Shown here: positions 1 through 8,531 of the stretch, piece after piece
Layout of the letters: each line of letters begins with the position of its first letter
How positions within the stretch are numbered: the first letter of the stretch is position 1
From: Vibrio viridaestus
GTDB taxonomy: Bacteria > Pseudomonadota > Gammaproteobacteria > Enterobacterales > Vibrionaceae
Length of the DNA stretch: 64,000 nt
Direction of reading: 5' to 3'
Assembly: GCF_003856525.1 (NCBI RefSeq)
Contig: NZ_RJVQ01000004.1
Location: 1 to 64,000, forward strand
Translations under genes and position numbers: made by a program
The notes under the pieces: model-generated
What the model was told of the DNA's origin: nothing
The model's database searches: none
Seen by the model: only the letters and a program-made list of their open reading frames with translations

Positions 1-30
1 GCACAAAAAGCCGACGTGAAAAAAGCGTAA
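1..30 (+). CDS. 3' end of an unidentified CDS cut by the window edge
   Basis: Frame 1 is open from the first base and ends at a TAA at 28-30, leaving a lysine- and alanine-rich tail (AQKADVKKA). Only nine residues are visible, so no family can be named. The small ORF at 68-169 follows 37 bp downstream on the same strand with a good ribosome-binding site, so the two may be co-transcribed. Confidence 0.4.
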   Translation, partial: AQKADVKKA

Positions 31-67
31 GACAACCAACCAAACTATTAAGATAAGGAGAAAGACT

Positions 68-169
68 ATGTGGGGTGCATTCGCGTACAGCGCATTTTAT
101 CTAAAAAGTGATTATGACCTGGCCGGTAACAAAGTCGGTTCATCTAAAGAGAAAGAGAGCAAAAAGTAA
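68..169 (+). CDS. small 33-aa protein, function unknown
   Basis: An ATG at 68 is preceded by AAGGAG at 56-61, a near-ideal Shine-Dalgarno sequence about 7 bases away. The frame gives 33 residues: an aromatic, moderately hydrophobic N-terminal part (MWGAFAYSAFYL) and a charged lysine/glutamate-rich tail. It lies 37 bp after the stop of the preceding partial CDS, like a small accessory subunit at the end of a transporter or enzyme operon, but the partner is outside the window. I do not recognise the family. It is too short to be called from composition alone, so the ribosome-binding site and spacing are the main support. Confidence 0.45.
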   Translation: MWGAFAYSAFYLKSDYDLAGNKVGSSKEKESKK

Positions 170-449
170 GACGCCAGTCAGGCCATTGAGTCGGGGCCAA
201 GCAAGAGCCGAGTGATAGTCACTCAATCATCAGACTCACCTATCACCATCAGAGTATCGGACAACTAAATCACACAACAAAAGAATCGTCCGGTATTTAT
301 TCGAATTAATACTTTAACTAATTAACTGTAAAGTTAATGTAAGTGTCCACATCCTAAGTGAAATTATTGTGATAGTCCTTATTTAAGCGTATCCCTTCGC
401 TGATTGGAATGTTATTTTATATTCAATATTCTTCAATTAGGAAATCAAC
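170..449. other. intergenic region upstream of pldA
   Basis: These 280 bp hold no convincing ORF. A short perfect inverted repeat (GAGTGA, TAG loop, TCACTC) lies at 210-224 without a T-run, so it is not a clear terminator. The stretch from about 290 to 440 is very AT-rich and probably contains the pldA promoter, but I cannot pick one hexamer pair with confidence. Confidence 0.4.
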
Positions 450-1433
450 ATGTTGTCCAAAAACTTCACAGGACGTACCGGATGGGTTGCCTTTTTTGCC
501 TCTATTTCCCTATCCGTACTGTCATTTTCTGCGAATGCTGAAGATAATTCTGTATCAGACAGCCATGATCAATCCCAGGTAGTGACTGATTCGGATAATT
601 CAGGAACAGAGGAATCTCTGGTCGATGAACGAATTGAGCAAGAAGAAAAGGTCATCGATAATCCTTTTGTTATCACGCCATATAAAGCGAACTACATAAT
701 GCCCGTTACTTATATGTCGCATACGAACGATGAACCGTTTAAAGAAGCGCTTGAGGATGATTATCAGCCATTGGACAATACAGAGGCGAAATTCCAGATA
801 AGTTTCAAAATGCCATTAAGCACACATTTGTTTGACGACACAGGGGATCTTTACTTTGCCTATACGAATCAGTCATGGTGGCAAGTCTACAACAAAAGTA
901 GCTCTTCTCCTTTCCGTGAAACCGTTCATGAACCAGAACTGTTTCTCCAATTTAAAAATGATTGGAAAGTGGCGGGTTTTACAAATTCCTTATGGCAGGT
1001 CGGTTTAAACCACCAATCGAATGGACAGTCTGGTGAATTATCTCGTAGCTGGAACCGCGTTTTTGGCGAAATGGTCTTTGATAAAGGGCCCTTTGCTCTG
1101 GGTTTAAAAACATGGTGGCGTATACCTGAATCTGATAAGAGTTCGCCCAGTGATGCATCTGGTGATGATAATCCAGATATTAACCATTATATGGGTAACT
1201 TCGAGTTAACAGGGCTATATGGTGTCGACAAGCATCGATTTGCAGTTGTACTGCGTGATAACTTAGAGTTTGGGGATAACAAAGGAGCTGTACAGTTAAG
1301 TTGGAGTTATCCAATATTAAATAATCTCCGGGTTTATGTTCAGTACTTTAATGGTTATGGTGAGAGCTTGATTGATTACAACTACCATATCCAAAGAGTC
1401 GGCGTGGGGATTGCGTTGAACGATCTTCTGTAG
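450..1433 (+). CDS. pldA: outer membrane phospholipase A (OMPLA)
   Basis: PldA is a calcium-dependent outer-membrane phospholipase A1/A2 that becomes active as a dimer when phospholipid reaches the outer leaflet. The 327-aa product starts with a signal peptide (hydrophobic core around residues 12-28, cleavage after an ANA-type site near 30). The family catalytic signature NHQSNGQS...SRSWNR is present, giving H188, S190 and N202, with the same spacing as the E. coli His142/Ser144/Asn156 triad. The rest alternates aromatic and polar residues like a 12-strand barrel. It is longer than the roughly 290-aa E. coli protein because of an acidic, Ser/Asp/Glu-rich segment at about residues 31-70 between signal peptide and barrel. 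It looks monocistronic. Confidence 0.93.
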   Translation: MLSKNFTGRTGWVAFFASISLSVLSFSANAEDNSVSDSHDQSQVVTDSDNSGTEESLVDERIEQEEKVIDNPFVITPYKANYIMPVTYMSHTNDEPFKEALEDDYQPLDNTEAKFQISFKMPLSTHLFDDTGDLYFAYTNQSWWQVYNKSSSSPFRETVHEPELFLQFKNDWKVAGFTNSLWQVGLNHQSNGQSGELSRSWNRVFGEMVFDKGPFALGLKTWWRIPESDKSSPSDASGDDNPDINHYMGNFELTGLYGVDKHRFAVVLRDNLEFGDNKGAVQLSWSYPILNNLRVYVQYFNGYGESLIDYNYHIQRVGVGIALNDLL

Positions 1434-1451
1434 TGATTCACTACAGAAGAT
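1423..1451. terminator. perfect 13-bp inverted repeat over the pldA stop codon
   Basis: ATCTTCTGTAGTG, a 3-base ATT loop and the exact reverse complement span 1423-1451, enclosing the pldA stop at 1431-1433. It lies between convergent pldA and the antiporter gene. There is no immediate T-tract on either strand, so it may act as a weak bidirectional terminator or as an mRNA-end stabiliser. Confidence 0.45.
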
Positions 1452-1479
1452 GTTGATAGGGAAGGCTTTTACTTATCTT

Positions 1480-2817
1480 TTATTCTTTTTCTTCGGCGAG
1501 ATGCGTAACCTCTGAGCTACCTTGGTTTAGCTCAGAGGTTTTCAGCTTTTTTTCTTCTTCCTTCGCTTTTTCTATCATAGGTGTGATAGTTGAACCTTGC
1601 ACGAGAATTGAAAACACAACTACAGCGTAAGTCATTACGAGCAATAACTCTTTAACGTCAATTAGCTTGTCTGGAATCACCAGTATCCCTGATGGAATCG
1701 ACAGTGCCATTGCCAGAGCTAGTCCGCCTCTTAGTCCACCCCAAGTCAGTATCTTGATCGACCAAGAGTTATATTGACGATATCTTCTGAAACCAATATA
1801 AGCAGTGAATACACTTAGATAACGTCCAAGTAATACCAAAGGTACTGCGATCGCCATTAGAATCCAGTCTTCTTCGTGAAATTCAAATAACAGCATAGAC
1901 ATACCGATTAATAGGAATAATACGCCGTTTAAGAATTCATCGACTAACTCCCAGAAACGATCAAGGTGTTCTTCACTTTCCTTCGAAAACCCAATAAAGC
2001 GAGTCCAGTTACCGATCATTATTCCTGAGACGACCATTGCGAGTGGTCCCGATACATGGATTACTTCAGCAAAAGCATACCCAGCTGTTGGGATACCGAT
2101 CGTCAGTAACAGTTCCATTGAGTGATCGTTGGTTGAGCTAATGAGATAGTGGAAAAGCAGTCCTAAAACTAACCCATAACAGATTCCCCCAATGGCTTCC
2201 TGTAAGAAAAGCATTGAAACACTGGTTACTGTTGGCGCTTCTGAACCGAACGCAATCGTAAAAAGGGTTACAAAGATGACCAGACCGAAACCATCATTGA
2301 ATAGGGATTCGCCTTCAATTTGCGTGGAAATCCTTCTGGGAGCATTGAGTTTTTTCACGATAGCCAGAACAGCGATAGGGTCGGTAGGAGAAATTAGTGC
2401 GCCGAATAGAAGGCAGTAGACAAGGTCAAATTGAATACCAATAAGTTGGCATATAAAGTACAGAACACAGCCAATGAAAAAGGTGGAGAATAAGGTTGCG
2501 CCTAATGCCAGTACTGCAATTTCCCATTTTTGATCAGTTAAATTCGGTAATTTAATTCCCAAACCACCCGCGAACAGAAGAAAGCCTAAAATACCCTTAA
2601 GAAGAAAGTTTTCAAAGTTAATGCTTGTCATCGTTTCTGTAGCAATTTGGCTCAAATGGAACCAGTTGTTTTGACCTGCGACTAGAATGATAAGAGAGAG
2701 GATCATCGCACCAGCGGTAATGGCAATTGTCGTTTGCATACGACTTATCTTGCTATTTATAAAGGCAATTCCCATTGCCGCCGCAGAAAGAAAGCAGAGA
2801 GTATAATAGACCGACAT
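1480..2817 (-). CDS. CPA1-family Na+(K+)/H+ antiporter
   Basis: The 445-aa protein has about twelve hydrophobic segments and the hallmarks of the monovalent cation:proton antiporter-1 (NhaP-like) family: an SPTDPIAV motif in the middle third, GESLFNDG shortly after it, and WGGLRGGLALAMAL near residue 360. The aspartates of the SPTDP and NDG motifs are the likely ion-binding and transport residues. It should exchange cytoplasmic Na+ or K+ for periplasmic protons for pH and salt homeostasis at the inner membrane. The C-terminal tail of about 35 residues is charged and cytoplasmic. It is convergent with pldA and divergent from metH, so it is probably transcribed alone. Ion specificity cannot be read from sequence. 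Confidence 0.85.
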   Translation of the reverse strand: MSVYYTLCFLSAAAMGIAFINSKISRMQTTIAITAGAMILSLIILVAGQNNWFHLSQIATETMTSINFENFLLKGILGFLLFAGGLGIKLPNLTDQKWEIAVLALGATLFSTFFIGCVLYFICQLIGIQFDLVYCLLFGALISPTDPIAVLAIVKKLNAPRRISTQIEGESLFNDGFGLVIFVTLFTIAFGSEAPTVTSVSMLFLQEAIGGICYGLVLGLLFHYLISSTNDHSMELLLTIGIPTAGYAFAEVIHVSGPLAMVVSGIMIGNWTRFIGFSKESEEHLDRFWELVDEFLNGVLFLLIGMSMLLFEFHEEDWILMAIAVPLVLLGRYLSVFTAYIGFRRYRQYNSWSIKILTWGGLRGGLALAMALSIPSGILVIPDKLIDVKELLLVMTYAVVVFSILVQGSTITPMIEKAKEEEKKLKTSELNQGSSEVTHLAEEKE

Positions 2818-2933
2818 CGTTTTCTCATATTGTTACAATTTGTGTCGGAAATTTTCCTTTGATGTTGGACAAATAGCAAACACTTTTTTCCATAATGTTT
2901 GTGATGAATTTAACAATAAATAGTTCCATCGAT

Positions 2934-2957
2934 CTACGTTTAGACGTCTAGATTTCT
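2934..2957. promoter_or_regulatory. tandem MetJ operator (met boxes) upstream of metH
   Basis: A perfect met box AGACGTCT lies at 2942-2949. The adjoining octamers match the consensus at 5/8 positions (2934-2941) and 6/8 positions (2950-2957). Consecutive 8-bp boxes are how MetJ repressor dimers bind with S-adenosylmethionine as corepressor. The array ends about 55 bp before the metH start codon, in promoter position. The same perfect octamer occurs upstream of metK in this window. Confidence 0.82.
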
Positions 2958-3012
2958 AACGAGACTGTGTTAGGATGTGTGGCGTGAGAAATGTATGGAA
3001 TGAGGCTGTAAC

Positions 3013-6000
3013 GTGGGAACGAATATCAGACAACAAATAGAGCAACAGCTAAGAGAACGAATCCTTTTGATCGATGGTGGTATGGGCACCATGATCCAAG
3101 GTTACAAGCTTGAAGAGGAAGATTATCGCGGCAAGCGCTTCTCTGATTGGCATTGCGATCTGAAAGGTAACAACGATCTTTTGGTGTTGACTCAACCCTC
3201 TTTAATTAAAGAGATCCATTGTGCTTATTTGGAAGCTGGTGCTGATATTCTCGAAACCAACACCTTTAACTCAACAACGATTGCTATGGCTGACTATGAC
3301 ATGCAATCGTTAAGTGCTGAAATCAACTATGAAGCCGCTAAGCTTGCTCGAGCTGCTGCAGATGAGTGGACTAAGAAGACCCCGGATAAACCGCGTTACG
3401 TTGCTGGTGTTCTCGGTCCAACTAACCGTACATGTTCTATTTCGCCTGATGTCAACGATCCGGGTTTTCGTAACGTAACGTTCGATAAACTTGTAGAAGC
3501 GTATTCTGAGTCGGTTAAAGCTCTGATTGAAGGCGGCTCTGATCTTATTCTTATCGAAACGATTTTTGACACCCTTAATGCAAAGGCGTGTGCTTTCGCT
3601 GTCGAAACCGTTTTCGAAGAAATTGGTATTGAACTCCCTGTCATGATCTCGGGTACTATCACTGATGCTTCAGGACGAACTCTGTCAGGACAAACAACAG
3701 AGGCGTTTTATAATTCATTGCGTCACGTTAAGCCCATCTCCTTTGGTCTGAACTGTGCTTTGGGCCCTGATGAGCTTCGTCAGTATGTAGAAGAGTTATC
3801 ACGAATTTCTGAAGGCTGTGTCTCTGCCCACCCTAATGCTGGCTTACCCAATGCTTTTGGTGAATATGACCTCTCTCCTGAAGATATGGCTGAACATATT
3901 CAGGAATGGGCGCAATCTGGCTTTTTGAACTTAGTTGGTGGCTGTTGTGGTACAACGCCAGAACATATTGCCGAAATGGCTCGCGTTGTTGAAGGTGTAA
4001 AACCAAGAGCACTTCCTGATATATCTGTTGAATGTCGTTTAGCTGGGCTTGAACCGTTAAATATCGCTAAAGAAACTCTCTTTATTAATGTGGGTGAAAG
4101 GACCAATGTAACAGGTTCGGCTCGTTTTAAGAGGTTGATTAAAGAAGAAGAGTATGATGAAGCACTGGATGTCGCTCGTCAGCAGGTCGAAAACGGTGCC
4201 CAAATCATCGATATCAATATGGATGAAGGGATGCTTGATGCGGAAGCTTGTATGGTCCGTTTCCTCAATCTTTGTGCTTCAGAGCCTGAGATCTCTAAAG
4301 TACCAATCATGGTTGACTCTTCTAAATGGGAAGTGATTGAGGCTGGCTTAAAATGCATTCAAGGTAAGGCAATTGTTAACTCAATATCCCTTAAGGAAGG
4401 CAAAGAGAAATTCGTTCATCAAGCAAAATTACTTCGTCGATATGGCGCGGCAGTTGTCGTGATGGCATTTGACGAAGTGGGTCAGGCTGACACTCGTGAA
4501 CGTAAAATCGAAATCTGTACCAACGCTTATAACATTTTGGTGAAAGAGGTAGGCTTCCCACCTGAAGACATCATTTTTGACCCTAATATCTTTGCTGTAG
4601 CGACCGGTATTGATGATCATAATAATTATGCGCTTGATTTTATTAATGCTGTAGGTGATATAAAGAAAAACCTACCACATGCCATGGTTTCTGGCGGTGT
4701 TTCCAACGTATCGTTCTCATTCCGCGGTAATAACTACGTCCGCGAAGCTATTCACGCTGTCTTCCTTTACCATTGTTTTAAAAACGGTATGGATATGGGA
4801 ATCGTAAATGCTGGTCAGCTTGAAGTATATGATAACGTTCCTGAAAAACTTCGAAATGCTGTTGAAGATGTGATTCTTAATCGACATAACGATGCAACGG
4901 AAAATTTACTCGAGATTGCGGACGAATATCGTGAGAATGCGGTAGGTAAGGCTGATGATGCTTCTGCACTTGAATGGCGTACTTGGCCAGTAGCGAAAAG
5001 ACTTGAGCACGCATTAGTCAAAGGTATTACCGAGTTTATTACAGAAGATACAGAGGAAGCTCGAGCCAACGCATCTAAGCCGCTTGAAGTGATCGAAGGT
5101 CCTTTGATGGATGGAATGAACGTTGTTGGTGACTTATTCGGTGAAGGTAAAATGTTCCTTCCTCAGGTCGTTAAATCAGCGCGAGTAATGAAGCAGGCGG
5201 TAGCCTATTTGGAACCGTATATTAATGCTGAGAAACAGGCGGGCACGTCAAACGGTAAAATACTTATGGCGACCGTAAAAGGCGATGTTCATGATATCGG
5301 TAAGAACATTGTTGGTGTCGTATTACAGTGTAATAACTATGAAATTATTGACCTTGGTGTCATGGTTCCATGTGAGAAAATTCTCAAAGTTGCCAAAGAA
5401 GAAAACGTCGATATTATAGGTCTTTCCGGTTTAATCACGCCGTCTTTAGATGAAATGGTTCATGTAGCGAAGGAAATGGAAAGGCAAGGATTTGACCTGC
5501 CACTCATGATTGGTGGTGCGACGACATCAAAAGCGCATACAGCGGTTAAGATCGAGCAGAATTACAGCCAACCTGTCGTGTATGTGAATAATGCTTCACG
5601 TGCTGTTGGCGTATGTACATCATTATTATCAAATGATCTTCGTCCTGCATTTATTGAAAAACTAAATCTTGATTATGAGCGTACTCGTGAGCAGCATGCT
5701 CGTAAAAAGCCGAAAACAAAGCCAGTGACACTAGAGGCGGCGAGAGCGAATAGGGTTGATATTGATTGGGCTGCTTATACCCCTCCTGCACCAGTGAAGC
5801 CAGGTATCCATGTGATCGAAGATATGGATGTTGCTATCTTAAGGCAATATATCGACTGGACACCGTTTTTCATGACTTGGTCGTTAATGGGTAAATACCC
5901 TGCGATATTCGAGCATGAAGAGGTGGGTGAAGAAGCGAAACGATTGTTTAATGATGCCAACGCACTTTTAGACCAAGTCGAAGCAGAAGGTCTACTCAAA

Positions 6001-6693
6001 GCTAAAGGAATTTGCGGTATTTTCCCTGCGGCTAGTGTGGGTGATGATATCGAAGTTTATAGTGACGAGTCGCGTACAGATGTTGTACATACATTATATA
6101 ATCTTCGCCAACAAACGCAGAAGCCGAAAGGATTTAACTACTGCTTATCTGATTATGTAGCTCCGAAAGCAACGAAAAAGTCAGATTGGGTAGGCGCGTT
6201 TGCTGTGACTGGCGGTATCGGTGAACGAGAATTAGCGGATGAATACAAAGCGAAAGGTGATGATTATAACGCGATTATGATCCAAGCTGTGGCTGATCGT
6301 CTGGCTGAAGCATTTGCTGAATATCTGCATGCAAAAGTTCGTAAGGAATTGTGGGGCTATGTTCCGGATGAAGCGCTTTCAAATGAAGATTTGATTCGTG
6401 AAAATTATCAGGGTATTCGTCCTGCTCCTGGTTATCCTGCGTGTCCCGAGCATACAGAGAAGGCCACGATATGGAGCCTGCTCAATGTTGAAGAAGCGAT
6501 CGGTATGTCACTGACATCCAGTTACGCAATGTGGCCTGGTGCGTCTGTTTCTGGTTGGTATTTTTCACATCCTGAATCGCGCTACTTCGCGATTGCTGGA
6601 ATCCAGCAAGATCAAGTGGAAGATTACGCGCAGAGAAAAGGTTGGTCTCTTGAAGAAGCAGAGAAGTGGCTGGCACCAAATATCGGTCTGTAA
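3013..6693 (+). CDS. metH: cobalamin-dependent methionine synthase
   Basis: MetH transfers a methyl group from 5-methyltetrahydrofolate to homocysteine through methylcobalamin. The 1226-aa length equals the E. coli enzyme. Domains in order are: homocysteine-binding barrel (about 1-330) with zinc ligands C248, C311 and C312; folate-binding barrel (about 355-615); cobalamin cap and Rossmann domains (about 650-880) with the DVHDIGKN motif, where H760 is the lower cobalt ligand; and the AdoMet-binding reactivation domain (about 900-1226) with [15 protein letters not shown]. The start is GTG at 3013, preceded by a GGAATGAGG ribosome-binding site, and aligns with the family N-terminus. The upstream met boxes imply repression by MetJ. 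It is convergent with lysC. Confidence 0.97.
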   Translation: MGTNIRQQIEQQLRERILLIDGGMGTMIQGYKLEEEDYRGKRFSDWHCDLKGNNDLLVLTQPSLIKEIHCAYLEAGADILETNTFNSTTIAMADYDMQSLSAEINYEAAKLARAAADEWTKKTPDKPRYVAGVLGPTNRTCSISPDVNDPGFRNVTFDKLVEAYSESVKALIEGGSDLILIETIFDTLNAKACAFAVETVFEEIGIELPVMISGTITDASGRTLSGQTTEAFYNSLRHVKPISFGLNCALGPDELRQYVEELSRISEGCVSAHPNAGLPNAFGEYDLSPEDMAEHIQEWAQSGFLNLVGGCCGTTPEHIAEMARVVEGVKPRALPDISVECRLAGLEPLNIAKETLFINVGERTNVTGSARFKRLIKEEEYDEALDVARQQVENGAQIIDINMDEGMLDAEACMVRFLNLCASEPEISKVPIMVDSSKWEVIEAGLKCIQGKAIVNSISLKEGKEKFVHQAKLLRRYGAAVVVMAFDEVGQADTRERKIEICTNAYNILVKEVGFPPEDIIFDPNIFAVATGIDDHNNYALDFINAVGDIKKNLPHAMVSGGVSNVSFSFRGNNYVREAIHAVFLYHCFKNGMDMGIVNAGQLEVYDNVPEKLRNAVEDVILNRHNDATENLLEIADEYRENAVGKADDASALEWRTWPVAKRLEHALVKGITEFITEDTEEARANASKPLEVIEGPLMDGMNVVGDLFGEGKMFLPQVVKSARVMKQAVAYLEPYINAEKQAGTSNGKILMATVKGDVHDIGKNIVGVVLQCNNYEIIDLGVMVPCEKILKVAKEENVDIIGLSGLITPSLDEMVHVAKEMERQGFDLPLMIGGATTSKAHTAVKIEQNYSQPVVYVNNASRAVGVCTSLLSNDLRPAFIEKLNLDYERTREQHARKKPKTKPVTLEAARANRVDIDWAAYTPPAPVKPGIHVIEDMDVAILRQYIDWTPFFMTWSLMGKYPAIFEHEEVGEEAKRLFNDANALLDQVEAEGLLKAKGICGIFPAASVGDDIEVYSDESRTDVVHTLYNLRQQTQKPKGFNYCLSDYVAPKATKKSDWVGAFAVTGGIGERELADEYKAKGDDYNAIMIQAVADRLAEAFAEYLHAKVRKELWGYVPDEALSNEDLIRENYQGIRPAPGYPACPEHTEKATIWSLLNVEEAIGMSLTSSYAMWPGASVSGWYFSHPESRYFAIAGIQQDQVEDYAQRKGWSLEEAEKWLAPNIGL

Positions 6694-6713
6694 TGATAAT
6701 ATTGCTAGATAAT

Positions 6714-6742
6714 AAAAGGGGTTAGCATCGCTAACCCCTTTT
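6714..6742. terminator. bidirectional terminator between metH and lysC
   Basis: A 13-bp stem (AAAAGGGGTTAGC and its exact complement) with a 3-base loop at 6727-6729 is flanked by A and T tracts, so it works as a rho-independent terminator in both directions for the convergent genes. Confidence 0.85.
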
Positions 6743-6778
6743 CATTTAATACATATCTCGTTTAGTTGTGCTTTTTAG

Positions 6779-8134
6779 TTATTCTGCATCTTCAAATAAA
6801 TCATGATGAATTTTTTGTACTACGGCTTTCGCTTCATCAGCATCGACTAGGAAACAAAGGTTATGATCACTTGCTCCGTAGCAAATCATTCTTAGGTGAT
6901 AATCACCTAGTGTACTAAATACATCTCTCGCATAACCTTTAGTTTCCATCTGGTTACCAATCAAAGCAATTAGACTTAGGTTACGTTCTACTTCTACACT
7001 AGCTAACTCTTCAAGTTCAGAACGCACTGCTGGTGGTAGTTCTGGAGCACCACCTGAAGTGTCTGTCTTGTCGAGTGTTAACGATACACTGATTTCTGAA
7101 GTGGTAATCAAGTCCACCGACACTTTATGTTTCGCTAAAATCTCAAATACTTTTGCTAAAAACCCATAAGCATGGAACATTTTCGCACTGCGGATTGTCA
7201 CCATCGTTTGGTTAGCACGTAGAGCAACGGCACGATACAGAGGAGAGCTTTCCACTCGTTTACGAATCCAGGTACCACCAAGTTCGGGTTCTTTAGACGA
7301 ACCAACAAACACTGGAATGCCGTGACGTAAAGCAGGCAATAGTGTTGATGGGTGTAAAATTTTTGCGCCAAAGTTTGCCATTTCAGATGCTTCGCTAAAG
7401 CTGATTTCTGAAATTGCTTTTGCTTTTGGTGCGATACGAGGATCAGTAGTGTAGATTCCAGGTACATCTGTCCAGATCTCTAAACCTGCAGCTTGAACAC
7501 CTTCGGCAATTAAGGCTGCAGAATAGTCACTACCACCACGTCCTAAAGTCGTTGTGTTTCCTTGTTCATCTGAACCGATGAAGCCTTGAGTCACTACAAC
7601 ATATTTATTGCATAGCGGTGCTAATTTTTCTTTTGCTAATGTAGCGATAGCTTCGATTTGTGGCTCCGCACGGCCAAAATTATCGTCTGTACGCAGTACT
7701 TCGCGGATATCAAAGCGAATTGCATTTGCTCCACGGTCACGCATTAGCTGAGCGAAAATATGCGTAGACATTAATTCACCGCAAGCAACTAAGTGATCCG
7801 TTAGCTTATTACTTGATTGGAACGATGCCGCTTCAGCAAGACTAGCAACTGTATCAAGAATAGCTTGGACTTCATTTCTTACCTGCTCTTGTTCTTTCAA
7901 TTCATCGATAATTGAAAAATGGATATTCGCAAGTTGGGATAAAATTTCCTGACGTTGAGTGGCGTCTTTTACTCCGTTCGCTAGCTCAACCAAATAGTTG
8001 GTTACGCCTGAACATGCGCTACTTACGACAAGTTTTGTATCAGGATTACTCTCAACCACAGACGCACTGCGGCTCATTGCTTCAAAGTTAGCAACACTGG
8101 TTCCGCCAAACTTAGCGACATTGAATGCACTCAC
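6779..8134 (-). CDS. lysC: aspartokinase III (lysine-sensitive)
   Basis: Aspartokinase phosphorylates L-aspartate, the first step towards lysine, threonine and methionine. I place the start at a GTG at 8134 (451 aa, against 449 in E. coli LysC) because a GGGAGA ribosome-binding site lies 6 bases upstream and the KFGGTSVAN nucleotide-binding motif then begins at residue 7. An in-frame extension to 8236 is open but would add an arginine-rich leader not known in the family. The catalytic domain (about 1-290) carries GRGGSDYSA, and two ACT domains follow (about 310-451) for lysine feedback. The upstream lysine riboswitch confirms the lysine-responsive type. It is transcribed alone. Confidence 0.95.
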   Translation of the reverse strand: MSAFNVAKFGGTSVANFEAMSRSASVVESNPDTKLVVSSACSGVTNYLVELANGVKDATQRQEILSQLANIHFSIIDELKEQEQVRNEVQAILDTVASLAEAASFQSSNKLTDHLVACGELMSTHIFAQLMRDRGANAIRFDIREVLRTDDNFGRAEPQIEAIATLAKEKLAPLCNKYVVVTQGFIGSDEQGNTTTLGRGGSDYSAALIAEGVQAAGLEIWTDVPGIYTTDPRIAPKAKAISEISFSEASEMANFGAKILHPSTLLPALRHGIPVFVGSSKEPELGGTWIRKRVESSPLYRAVALRANQTMVTIRSAKMFHAYGFLAKVFEILAKHKVSVDLITTSEISVSLTLDKTDTSGGAPELPPAVRSELEELASVEVERNLSLIALIGNQMETKGYARDVFSTLGDYHLRMICYGASDHNLCFLVDADEAKAVVQKIHHDLFEDAE

Positions 8135-8245
8135 GGCATTTCTCCCACGACTTCTAGAATGAAAAATGTAGTTGGTTCTCCAACGACTCATGTTTGTGAA
8201 GAGAGTTTTTCTAGAGCAAATATAGAGGCGAGACAATTCGATTAC

Positions 8246-8418
8246 CTCAGAAGCTCTTCATCAGCGGTGAGCTGATGACAGTTGATGGGATTCAGCCCAG
8301 TCACCCGACAAACCCAATCCGCAACTAGGGTTTATCTCGGCACTACTCCCCATGAATGTAATGTATTGGAGTTGAGGCTCCACAAAACATCTACCTGGGT
8401 AGTGCTCCTCTTCTGCTT
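8246..8418 (-). ncRNA. lysine riboswitch (L box) in the lysC leader
   Basis: On the minus strand the leader shows the conserved core of the lysine aptamer. P1 is formed by CAGAAG (8415-8410) pairing with CTTCTG (8253-8248). Between them are the AGAAGAGGAGC entry, GTGGAGCC, AGTGCCGAG and the GGGCTGAATCCC stem-loop, followed by an AGAGCTTCTG exit, in the same order as the E. coli lysC leader. I see no clear terminator hairpin with a T-run between the aptamer and lysC, so control by blocking ribosome access is more likely. A forward ORF called over this region is spurious. Confidence 0.92.
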
Positions 8419-8430
8419 GATAGCCCATGT

Positions 8431-8459
8431 ATTGAACGTGTTACGGGATTCTTTGTCAA
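8431..8459 (-). promoter_or_regulatory. sigma-70 promoter for the lysine riboswitch and lysC
   Basis: On the minus strand a perfect -35 TTGACA (8459-8454) and a -10 TTCAAT (8436-8431) are separated by 17 bp. Transcription would start near 8424, just before the P1 stem of the riboswitch at 8415. This places the lysC leader at roughly 290 nt. Confidence 0.75.
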
Positions 8460-8531
8460 TGGCTAATTTGTTATTTATGGAAATTTATCTTTTATATTTG
8501 TTTTCCATCAAATTGATGCGATTGCGAATGT

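Noticed and set aside
8135-8236. N-terminal extension of lysC
   Set aside because: The extension is arginine-rich and unconserved. The GTG at 8134 has a good ribosome-binding site and gives the family length.
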